A stretch of DNA of 64,000 nucleotides from positions 116,221,318 to 116,285,317 of the forward strand of contig CM058239.1 of the NCBI GenBank assembly GCA_030180135.1, written 5' to 3'. The translations under genes were made by a program, and so were the position numbers. Below, piece by piece: positions 37,929 through 47,424 of the stretch (positions within the stretch are counted from its first letter, which is position 1; every line of letters starts with the position of its first letter). Source of the stretch: Orychophragmus violaceus. Lineage: Eukaryota; Streptophyta; Magnoliopsida; Brassicales; Brassicaceae. Below the pieces are notes generated by a model. The model was not told the origin of the DNA and did no database searches. It was given only the letters and a program-made list of their open reading frames with translations.

Positions 37929-39679
37929 CTAGGTCGTTAGGTTTTTGCTTTTTGGATTAATTATCAAACGATTTGCTTGATGTATGAATCGATTCGCTTA
38001 TTGAATTAATAAAGAATCGCTTTGTTATGTTTGTTAAGAATCGCATCGGTTTTTGTCTTCAAGTAATGTCCAATCGATTGTTGAATTGTTTAATGGCATG
38101 ACTCGATGTGGAATAAAATCAAAATCGTTTGTCTTTAGCAAGTGTCTTAACGCTTGATTCAATTATTGAATTATGGTTCAATCGTTTTCATAGATCATAA
38201 TCGATTTGTCTTTATGTGTTTATGAGTGAATGTCATAATCGCACTTGTTGACTTTGTTAATGTTCACAAGTCGTTTTGTCCTTTAGTGCATGATAATTGA
38301 AATCGATCGATTGTTTAATTGAATTATGATTGAATGAATCGTAATATTGACTTTGCTTTGTAATCATAAGACAATCGATTGTTTAATGATTTGTCTTTTA
38401 GCGAATGTCGTAAGCAATTATTGAATTGAGTATCAAAAGAATCGCATGTTGACTTATCAAAACCTGCAACAATTGACAAAGAGAATTTTGTCTTATTATT
38501 GTTGTTTTAGCTTATTTGATAATTGAAATCGATTGATAAGCATGCCGGGTATAACGATCAAACCGATCGGTTATTGCCGGATGCTGTATCGATCTCCTCC
38601 CACCCTCTGACGCATGAACCGATCGAGCCTTGGGCTGATTGCGATTCAATGGTCACTAGCCCAAAACCGCAAGTTAGGTCAAAATTGGCTAAAACACAAG
38701 GTGTTTTTTCCTGATTTTGGACTTAACCGAACCGATCCAATTTAATTGGTGGTTCAAGCGGTTAACCCAAATCGCGGTTTGCTGGAAATTATTTAATACA
38801 ATTGGTATTATTTAATTTCTGGGTAGACCGGATTTAAATTCAAAAATTGAATTTTAACCTAAACCGAAGGCTGGTCTAAGTTTGATTTGGTTGGACCAAA
38901 TAATTTAGAGCTGGTCTGGTTAGTAAATAGCCAGTTGGATTTAGTAGTTAATTTGGTCTTGGACCAGAATTAATGAACCGACTCGGTTATGCCAAATTAT
39001 TGGGCCAATAGGAATTCTGTGGTCTTGGGCTAAGAATTGAGCCTATAATTTGTGACCCATCCGAAAAAACTTTAATAAAATATTAAATAAGAAATTTCTA
39101 TTTTTAGTATATTTCTAAATTTAGAAAGTTTCTAAAATAAGTAAGTTTCCCAAAATAGTAATCTTCTATTTTTGGAAATAAAACCTAAAATCCTCAAAAC
39201 CAATATCAAGCTTGGATGTCTTGCCCAATCTTGTCAGCTACTTAACGCTTATTCAATTACAGATATGGCTTACAGTGTGAGGTGTCTGTTTTTGCGTAAG
39301 TAAAGTAGTATATAGTCACTAATTTCATTGGGAGTCCCAGACTTAAGTGATTATTTGGCTGTAAGAGATTGGTTTCCTTGACTGGGCCATCGGGAGTCCC
39401 GGGCCTTGAGACATCTGGTGTATTGGGCCTTGGGCCCAATTCACAACCGAGAGTTATTGGATATAACTAGCTGTGTGTATGCTTACCAAGTAAAACTACT
39501 TCTGGGTGACGGCCAGTGGCCCACTTTAGATTTAGCTGAACATGGGTCTCGGAATCATTGCATTCTTATGAGGTTGAACAAAGAAATTTTGAATGCAATG
39601 CGAGTTTTCTTATAAGTTGTTAAGATTACTCTTTTATGAACTAAATAACTAAAACTCTATTTATCTCTAAATTTCAGTT
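37929..39679 (+). other. Leader (5' UTR) of copia element 1
   Basis: About 1.75 kb with no convincing gene. 37950-38530 is AT-rich and made of degenerate repeats around AATCGATTG, TTTGTC and TTGAATT. 38540-38640 is a less CpG-rich counterpart of the GC-rich block in element 2. From about 38860 the leader is clearly homologous to that of element 2 (GATTTGGTTGGACCAAATAA). The last 350 bp hold two GGGAGTCCC motifs (39330, 39392) and GGCCAGTGGCC (39511). Confidence 0.75.
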
Positions 39680-40570
39680 ATGACTAGCACAAACAATCAA
39701 AACACTTTCTCGATCCGGTCTGTCCTTGAAATGGACAAACTGAACGGATCAAATTTCTTGACTTGGTCGCGGAACCTGAGGCTAGTCCTCAGGCAGGAGA
39801 GAAAGGACTATGTCCTTGAAAGAGCTCTCCCCGAGAGGATCGGGTCCAATGCCTCTCATGCAGTATATGATGCTTGGAATAAGCATTATAATGATGCGGT
39901 AGATGTGCGTGGTCTGATATTGGCTACCATGGACTCAGATTTGCTGAAGCAATATGAGAACATGGAGTCGCCAATAGAGATGATCAGCAGCCTGAAATTG
40001 AAATTTCAGGAGCAGGTAAGAGTGGAGAGATACCAGTTGGTTAAGTCTCTCACTAGCTGCAAGCTACCAAATGATCATCCAGTAAGTCCTCATGTCAGTA
40101 AAATGATGGGTTACATTGATAACCTGAGGAAACTGGATTATCCAGTTAGCCAAGAATTGGCAACTGAGATCATTCTGCAGTCACTGCCGTCAAGCTATGA
40201 TAAGTTCAGAAGGAACTATATCAAGAAAGGCTTAACGAAGACGCTGACTGAACTGCATGATATGCTCAAGACAGTTGAGCCAAACGTGAAGAGTACCCTG
40301 TATAATCTCATAATGGAGAAGGGTATGTTTACTAAACCTAGTGCTGACAAGGGTGAAGACAAAGTTGTCCAGATTTTGAATCATGGCAAGCGTGTGTCTT
40401 CTGAGCCCGAGTCAGATACCTCTTACGTTGGTAAGTGCTGCTACTGTAAAGAGACTGGGCATTGGAAGAGAGATTGCATTAAATTCATGGAAGATTATGA
40501 GGAGTTGAAGTTGATGTATGAGACTACTTCCTCAAGTATTCATGTTATTACTTCAAGTTCTACCTTATAG
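39680..40570 (+). CDS. gag: Copia Gag, free-standing, 296 aa
   Basis: Nucleocapsid-forming structural protein of the retrotransposon particle. An N-terminal copia gag domain (about residues 10-200) is followed by a basic linker and one CCHC zinc knuckle: C253, C256, H261, C266. The ATG is the first in frame, lies about 170 bp after the conserved GGCCAGTGGCC leader motif, and aligns with the start of the element 2 frame. The frame ends at TAG (40568-40570), where element 2 has Trp codon TGG three residues before the protease Asp. The protein therefore stops exactly at the Gag/protease border. Over the first 40 codons, differences from element 2 are mostly synonymous, suggesting past selection on Gag. 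It is the only intact frame of the element. Copia Gag identity is secure; present activity is inference. Confidence 0.88.
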   Translation: MTSTNNQNTFSIRSVLEMDKLNGSNFLTWSRNLRLVLRQERKDYVLERALPERIGSNASHAVYDAWNKHYNDAVDVRGLILATMDSDLLKQYENMESPIEMISSLKLKFQEQVRVERYQLVKSLTSCKLPNDHPVSPHVSKMMGYIDNLRKLDYPVSQELATEIILQSLPSSYDKFRRNYIKKGLTKTLTELHDMLKTVEPNVKSTLYNLIMEKGMFTKPSADKGEDKVVQILNHGKRVSSEPESDTSYVGKCCYCKETGHWKRDCIKFMEDYEELKLMYETTSSSIHVITSSSTL

Positions 40571-43089
40571 GTATTGGATACTGGTTGTGGCACTGATATT
40601 TGTTATAATATGCAGAGCCTAAGCAATAGTAGAACGTTGAAGGAAGGACAAGTGAAACTGCGAGTCTGGAAGGAGCTATAGATGCTGCCTCAGCCGTAGG
40701 GTTTTCACTTGTAGATGCCTTTAAGGCTTGGTTTTGTATTAAGTAATTGCTACAATGTACCTGCTTTAAGCAGAGTTGTCTTTCATTTTCTTGTAAGAAT
40801 TTGAATGTTTTTCATTTTGATAAAAGACAAGTTTTGTTCTTTTGATCTCAATGAAATATTAATTGTAGCACCCTATTCAAGGAATGGGTTTTATATCTTA
40901 AACCAAAGAGTGCCTAAATGTAACATAAATACCGAATTGGTTTAAAACTGATGAATTAAACCTGATTTTTCTTGGCGTAAATGTTTTGGTCACATAGAGT
41001 AAGTCGGATTCAGAAACCCCATAGTTATGGACTTTTGGGCTCATTTGATCGGATATCTTATGAGACTTGAATTCTGCTTACTGGACCAAAAGACAAAGGG
41101 CCCATCTTAGCCGAGCTAGAGAAAGGCCCAAAGACTTATTGGACCTTGAACATACTCATGTATGTGTCCCGATGAGCAGTAATGCCAGAGAAAATTTCCT
41201 GTACTTCATTATCTTTACTGATTACTTCAGTGAGTATGACTGTGTTCATTTGATGAGACACGAGTCAGAATTCTTTGAAATTGTCGAAAGAGTTCCAGAA
41301 TGAGGTATAGAATCTGAGTGACAGAAGTATTGAGACTCTGGATTAGATCACGAGTGAGAATACTTAAGTCATTGATGGTGTGATCATCTGAATGAGTGTG
41401 AATTCGTTTCACAGCTCATTTCTCCTGAAAACCTAGAGGTGTTTCTGTGAGAATGAATCAGATCTTATTAGAAATGATTAAAGATGAGTCACACGAATCT
41501 TCCATGATATTCTTTAAGAATAACGCTCTAAAAATATCTAAGTTTACGCTGAAATAGTTCCACCAATATCAGTTGAAAGACACCACATAAATGTGGACTG
41601 GAAATGATCCAAATTCGTCTTTACTGAGTATTTGTAGTTGAGCTACTTCGCTGGTTGTCCTAGGGAAACCAAGGCTTGTTACTTTTTACTTCCATTCCGA
41701 AAACGAATTTAGGTTGTTCGGAATTCTGTTTTCTAAAAGGAAAGTTACTTTCCAAGAAGAACAGTGGGAGTAAAAGTATAACTCGAAGAAATTCGAGAAA
41801 TACAGGAGGCTGCTCAACCTGTTGAGGGAGAGCAGCAGATGGATTTACAGATTTCTGTAGAATCTACACCTGTAGAGCCTGAAGTTCGCAGATCTGAATG
41901 AATCCGTCATTAATCAGAGAGTGGTTTCTCGTGATTAGTTGCCATGATCTGATGATCATTGAAAGTGACGAACCTGCGAAATTCACAGAAGCGAAAGTGA
42001 GCCCGGACTCCGAAAAATTACACTGTGTGTAAGTTAGCTTCATCGATCCATTCATGGATGGAAGCAAACATATCGGAGTTGGAATCTTCGTTCTGTTGAA
42101 GTAGTCAAGGTTTTGACTTGAACAGGAACAAAGTGGAACTGTGCGTTTACTAATAGATAAGTGGGAGCGATGTTGCGTTTCTCATAGTGTATGTCGATGA
42201 CATACTGATTCTCGAAAATAACGTTCCAATGCTGCAGTCGGTAAAGGACTGGCTTGGGAGTTGGTTTTATGATTGACATGGGTAAAGCCACGTATGTTCT
42301 TGGATTTTGGATCTAAAGATAGAGATCCAAAGTAGCTGATAGGACAAAGTCAGGATTCTTATATTGACAAAGTCCTACAGGTTTTCAGCATTCCAAGAAG
42401 GGTTTTATGCCAATGTCACATGGCATTACGTTAAGCAAGAAACAGTGTCCTACGATAACTGCTGAGCTTGAATGCATGGATGAGATTCCATGTGCGTCGG
42501 CAATTGGATCTATCATGTATGCCATGACATGTGCTTGTTTTGATGTTGCTTTAATGTTAAGCAAGACAAGTAAAGACCAGTCAAATCCAGCAAAGAATCA
42601 CTGGATAGACGTAATGAATATCCTCAAGTATTTGGAAAATACTTAGGATAAGTTCTTGATTTACGGAGAAAGTGAGGTGCTACAAGTCGGTAGAGTCTGA
42701 AAGGCAAGTTACCAACAGACAAAGATGATTTCCGGTCACAGTCCGGTTATATCTTGTGTCTGTCTGGCGGTGCAAGGCACTGTTGCTGACTCCATGACTT
42801 AAGCTGAACATTTCGCAGCTTGGGTAGCGGCGAAAGAGGTTGTTTGGAAAGAAGAGTTCATCACTGAACTTGATGTGATTCCCAGCATAGATGAGACTAG
42901 CTGCACATCAGAGGTCCAAACACCTTGAGGGTAGGTATAACCTATTCCGTGAGATAAATGACAGAGGTGTTAAGTAGATCAGCAAGTTTCAACGAATGAG
43001 AACGTTGCTAATCTATTAACGAAGCCACTCCTTAGGCCTAAGCACGAGTCGCGGACTGTAGCTGTAGGATAAGTGAAATTAAGATGTAG
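40571..43089 (+). pseudogene. pol: Decayed copia pol of element 1 (PR-IN-RT-RH)
   Basis: About 2.5 kb recognisable by comparison with element 2 (about 3.0 kb) but broken in every domain. The protease DTG motif survives just after the TAG (near 40579), followed by another stop at about 40680. Integrase remnants are at 41067-41303 and on to about 41440, with His (41157-41159) in place of the first catalytic Asp. The stretch with the second catalytic Asp is scrambled, and the segment with the Glu is deleted. An integrase C-terminal remnant lies near 41640-41720. About 375 bp of reverse transcriptase, including the block with its first catalytic Asp, is missing at about 42023. The YVDD codons remain at 42190-42201. 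RNase H remnants (42407-43089) carry stops and deletions. No functional enzyme is possible. Confidence 0.88.
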
Positions 43090-43327
43090 TCTTAATTTCA
43101 GTGGGAGTTTGCAAAGGGCTTAATTTAGTTGTTTTGAAAGGTTCATGTAAACATAATATTTTATGTTTATGAAATCTATGATTTCTGGATTATTTTAATT
43201 GTGATATAAATAATCGTTCCAAAATGATTCATGTCATTATATATGGGCCATCGAAGTACATGAGTAGACTTGATCCTGAAACCCCATATTTAACGAAATG
43301 ACATAAATCATAGTGTCCATAGTCGAA

Positions 43328-43355
43328 GGTTGTTGAAATTGGAACACCAACAACC
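43328..43355 (+). other. Conserved 3' UTR hairpin (element 1)
   Basis: GGTTGTTG (43328-43335) pairs with CAACAACC (43348-43355) across a 12-nt loop. An outer TAGTC / GACTA pairing flanks it. The same fold is found at 63029-63056 in element 2. Confidence 0.6.
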
Positions 43356-43525
43356 ACTTGAGACTAGAGTGTGTTGAGACTTATGACCAAGTTTCGAGGG
43401 GTCATAGATGCGCGGCATCAAAGTCGACACATAGGTATATGTAGGGGAGCATATGACCGGACATGGCCCGCTGATGAGAACTCTACAAGATATTAATATC
43501 TGTGTCATAAGAGGTTCTCATATAC

Positions 43526-43542
43526 GACTATAGAGTATAGTC
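43526..43542 (+). other. Conserved 7-bp hairpin GACTATA-GAG-TATAGTC (element 1)
   Basis: A perfect 7-bp inverted repeat with a 3-nt loop, identical in element 2 at 63225-63241. It could be an RNA hairpin or a DNA palindrome; its role is unknown. Confidence 0.55.
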
Positions 43543-43916
43543 CTTAGACCTGAGTTCGCATGCATATGGCTGCACATGGAGTGATGCGCTTTGATCATTG
43601 TCTAACGCTGTTTCGTAACTGGGAGCTATAAGGACCTTGGTTGGGTGTATTATAAAGTGTGTAGTTCATAGTGATGGAACAAGATGGGATTTGTCCCTGC
43701 CGTTTAACGGAGGTAATATCTCTAGGCCAATCGGAGACTTGATAGCTGGTAAGAGAGTGGCCACTCCCAAACGGACTTGCCCAAGTCGTTTGCATTGTCA
43801 GTATCAAATCTGTTCCGATAAACATGGTCTGGCTATATAAGGATGACACGCATCTTGCCTTATGCCAGATTGAGATATTGAGACAAAAGGATTAGGGAAT
43901 GTAGGATTCCAGTACA

Positions 43917-43926
43917 AGTGGGAGAT
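43917..43926 (+). other. Polypurine tract of element 1
   Basis: AGTGGGAGAT lies directly before the TGTTGG start of the 3' LTR, the position for plus-strand priming. The same sequence precedes the 3' LTR of element 2. Confidence 0.9.
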
Positions 43927-44566
43927 TGTTGGGAATGTCCTGAAATCTACCGTACTATCTCTAGAAAGTATGATAAGTGTCGAGATCAGACATAAGTCAT
44001 AAATACTGGGTGATCATGATGACTTTCTAGAGCCCGCTCTTGATCTATAAGTTTAGGACTTATTACCAGTATTGTATGATCCCATAGGGTCACACACCAT
44101 AGCTAACGGGAAAGTTAAATGGAATAATACGGTAAGATGCAAGGCATTTACTGTATTTGTACAGAGAATTGGGCCAGACAAAATACAGTTATTTTGTCTG
44201 ATTTGGGTCTTGGGCCCAAAAGCCTAATAGGCCATTAGTTTAATCACTTGGGCCCATATAAGGAAGAGCACAGGCGCCAGTAAGATGAGTCTCCTGCGAT
44301 TTTATTAGGTCTGGCCGTCCTCTCTCTCTCTCTGTTGTTCCAGCTTGGTCTAGCAGCCTGATCCGTAGCTTGTAAGCGTGTGGATACCTAGGAGGAGCCG
44401 GTGATAATCAGCTCTAACTGATCTCTTCATTCCTTTGATCAATCCGCTGCAACATAAGGTAATGAATCTGATCTGTTTATGATTCATCTGCAATCACCTA
44501 GATCCTAGATGATTATGTGCTAGGATGTAACCTGACAATTACACCATGAACACACATAATCCTACA
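43927..44566 (+). repeat. 3' LTR of copia element 1
   Basis: 640 bp, from TGTTGGGAATG to CCTACA, followed by CATCC. Differences from the 5' LTR: G to T in GACTTTCTAG, one missing T in GGAATAATAC, T to C in GGGCCAGAC, two extra bases in the CT run, and TTCA to TACA at the end. Confidence 0.95.
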
Positions 44567-44571
44567 CATCC
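44567..44571. repeat. 5-bp target-site duplication, right copy (CATCC)
   Basis: Exact repeat of 37272-37276, followed by GGTCATGATAATCC, the expected continuation of satellite module C. Confidence 0.95.
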
Positions 44572-47074
44572 GGTCATGATAATCCATCCCGTCAATCAGT
44601 ATGGCCGAGATAGTCATTCCCGTCAGTTCGTTTCCATCCCATTAGTCAGTATGGCCGAGATAGTATTTCCCGTCAGTTCGTTTCCATCCCGTAAGTCCAT
44701 TAGGAGGTTTTGGCCTTAGGATCCTTCCCCCGGTGGAAAGAATCAGTTTATCCTATCCCGTCATTATTTTTTCCACCAATTTCTTCACCAGACCTCTTTG
44801 TTATCCATTTGAGAGGTTTGGGTATTGATAGTTTCAAAAAAACTCGAGTTAATTTTTTCGGGTCAAGGAACCTTGGTTCTCGGTAGGCTATAACCTTCCC
44901 ACGGTGTATAGACGGGTTTTTAGGGTCATTTGTTTTCCACCAATTTCTTCACCAGACCTCTTTTATATCCCATTTTAAGGGTTTTGGTCATGATAGTTTC
45001 AAAAAAACTCGATCCAATTCTTCCTGGGTCATGGAAACTTGCATTTTGGCCTTAGAATCCTTCTCGGCGGTGCATCTGGTCAGGATAATCCATCACGTTA
45101 GTCAGTATGGCCAAGATATTCCTTTCCGTCAGTTCGTTTCCATCTTGTCAGTCAGAATGGCCGAGATAGTCATTCCCGTCAGTTCGTTTCCATCCCGTCA
45201 GTCATTCTGGCCGCGAGAATGCTAGTCCTTTGTTTTTTTGGTCGAGGGATTCCACACCTTACGTCATTTAGGGTGGTTTTTGGCCTTAGGATCCTTCCCG
45301 ACGGTTCATCCGGTCATGATAATCCACCCCGTCAATCAGTATGGCCGAGATAGTCATTCCCGTCAGTTCGTTTCCATCCCGTTAGTCAGTATGGCCGAGA
45401 TAGTCCTTCCCGACTCTTTGTTTCCATCCAGTCAGTGATTCTGGCTGCGAGAACGCTAGTCCTTGGTAGTTTTGCCCCAGGGATTCCACACCGTACGTCC
45501 TTAGGGTTGTTTTTTTGGCCTTAGGATCCTTCCCGGCGGTTCATCCGGTCAGGATAATCCATCACGTCAGTCAGTATGGCCGAGCTAGTCCTTCCTGTCA
45601 GTTCGTTTCCATACTGTTAGTCAGTATGGCCTAGATAGTCCTTTACGTCAGTTCGTTTCTGTCCCGTCAGTCATTCTGGCTGCAAAAATGCTAGTCCTTT
45701 ATTGCATTTTGGCCTTAGAATCCTCCTCAGCAGTGCAGATAGTCCTTCACGTCAGTTCGTTTCCGTCCCATCATGATAATCCATCCCGTTAGTCAGTATG
45801 GCCGAGATAGTCCTTTCCGTCAGTCCATTAGGAGGTTTTGTCCTTAGAATCCTTCCCCCGGTGGATAGAATCAGTTTATCCTATCCCATCATTGTTTTTT
45901 CCACCAATTTCTTCACCAGACCTCTTTGTTATCCATTTGAGAGGTTTGGGTCTTGATAGTTTCAAAAAAACTCGAGTCAATTTTTTCGGGTCAAGGAACC
46001 TTGGTTCTCGGTAGGCTATAACCTTCCCACGGTGTATAGACGGGTTTTTCGGGTCATTTGTTTTCCACCAATTTCTTCACCAGACTGATTGTTTTGGCCG
46101 AGGGATTCCAAACCTTACGTCATTTAGGGTGGTTTTTTGGCCTTAGGATCCTTCCCGGCGGTTCATCCGGTCATGATAATCCATCCCGTCAATCAGTATG
46201 GCCGAGATATTCCTTCCCGTCAGTCCATTAGGATATTTTGGCCTTAGGATCCTTCTCGGCAGTTCATCTGGTCATGATAATCCATCACGTCAGTCAGTAT
46301 GGCCAAGATAGTCCTTTCCGTCAGTTCATTAGGAGGTTTTGGCCTTAGGATCCTTCTCGGCGGTGCATCTGGTCAGGATAATCCATCGCGTTAGTCAGTA
46401 TGGCCAAGATAGTCCTTTCCGTCAGTTCGTTTCCATCCCGTCAGTCATTCTGGCCGCGAGAATGCTAGTCCTTTGTTTTTTTGGTCGAGGGATTCCACAC
46501 CTTACGTCATTTAGGGTTGTTTTTGCCTTAGGATCCTTCCCGGCGGTTCATCCGGTCATGATAATCCATCCCGTCAATCAGTATGGCCGAGATAGTCATT
46601 CCCTTCAGTTCGTTTCCATCCCGTTAGTCAGTATGGCCGAGATAGTCCTTCCCGTCTCTTCGTTTCCATCCAGTCAGTGGTTCTGGCTGCAAGAACGCTA
46701 GTCCTTGGTAGTTTTGCCCTAGGGATTCCACACCGTACGTCATTAGGGTTGTTTTTTGGCCTTAGGATCCTTCCCGGCGGTTCATCCGGTCAGGATAATC
46801 CATCACGTCAGTCAGTATGGCCGAGCTAGTCCTTCCTGTCAGTTCGTTTCCATCCCGTTTGTCAGTATGGCCGAGATAGTCCTTCACGTCAGTTCGTTTC
46901 CATCCCGTCAGTCATTCTGGCCGCGAGAATGCTAGTCCTTTGTTGTTTTGGCCGAGGGATTCCACACCTTACGTCATTTAGGGTGGTTTTTTGGCCTTAG
47001 GATCCTTCCCGGCGGTTCATCCGGTCATGATAATCCATCCCGTCAGTCCATTAGGAGGTTTTGGCCTTAGGATT
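44572..47074 (+). repeat. Satellite sub-block: 50-bp and C modules, irregular
   Basis: Mostly C and 50-bp modules with a few A and B units and many small truncations. It is the most diverged part of the satellite, with private variants such as GTACGTCCTTAGGGTTG and GGTAGTTTTGCCC at 45465-45505 and again at 46705-46755, about 1.24 kb apart. Confidence 0.72.
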
Positions 47075-47424
47075 TTCCATGACCCAGGAAGAATTGGATC
47101 GAGTTTTTTTGAAACTATCATGACCAAAACCCTTAAAACGGGATATCAAAGAGGTCTGGTGAAGAAATTGGTGGAAAAAACAATGACGGGAACCGCCGAG
47201 AAGGATTCTAAGGCCAAAATGCAAGTTTCCATGACGGGAAGGACTATCTCGGCCATACTGACTAACGGAATGGATTATCCTGACCAGATGCACCGCCGAG
47301 AAGGATCCTAAGGCCAAAACCTCCTAATGGACTGACGGGAAGGAATATCTCGGCCATACTGATTGACGGGATGGATTATCATGACCGGATGAACCGCCGG
47401 GAAGGATCCTAAGGCCAAAACCTC
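47075..47424 (-). repeat. Inverted, scrambled satellite segment
   Basis: Modules are in reverse orientation (GTTTTTTTGAAACTATCATG, CTAAGGCCAAAACC). Internal joins skip parts of the unit, for example CAATGACGGGAACCGCCGAG and CCATGACGGGAAGGAC. Both of these joins fall at GACGGG. Confidence 0.8.

Larger units (their letters stand above)
43090..43926 (+). other. 3' UTR of copia element 1
   Basis: 0.84 kb between the end of pol and the LTR, homologous along its length to the 3' UTR of element 2. No coding frame is credible on either strand. It contains an AGTGGGAG motif right after pol (43100), a two-part hairpin (about 43322-43370), a GACTATA/TATAGTC hairpin (43526-43542) and the polypurine tract at its end. 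Confidence 0.75.
37277..44566 (+). mobile_element. Copia element 1: complete, gag-only LTR retrotransposon
   Basis: 7290 bp with two LTRs, a tRNA-Met primer binding site, a polypurine tract and flanking CATCC duplications. Order inside: leader (1.76 kb), open gag, decayed protease, integrase, reverse transcriptase and RNase H remnants, then a 0.84-kb 3' UTR. Integrase remnants precede reverse transcriptase, which is the Ty1/copia order. By eye the LTRs differ at 3 substitutions plus a 1-nt and a 2-nt (CT microsatellite) indel, so insertion was recent, yet pol is heavily degraded. The likely reading is a non-autonomous element moved in trans. It is related to element 2 across LTR, leader, coding and 3' UTR, but clearly a different subfamily. 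No lineage name is assigned. Confidence 0.93.

Noticed and set aside
37917..37930. TGGTATCAGAGC as part of a tRNA gene
   Set aside because: Only the 3' end complement of tRNA-Met is present, right after the LTR; it is a primer binding site.
38523..38714. 63-codon frame in the leader of element 1
   Set aside because: It is short, has no similarity to any family I recognise, and is not preserved in the leader of element 2.
43595..43849. Overlapping plus and minus frames in the 3' UTR of element 1
   Set aside because: They overlap each other and have no counterpart of similar length in the homologous 3' UTR of element 2.
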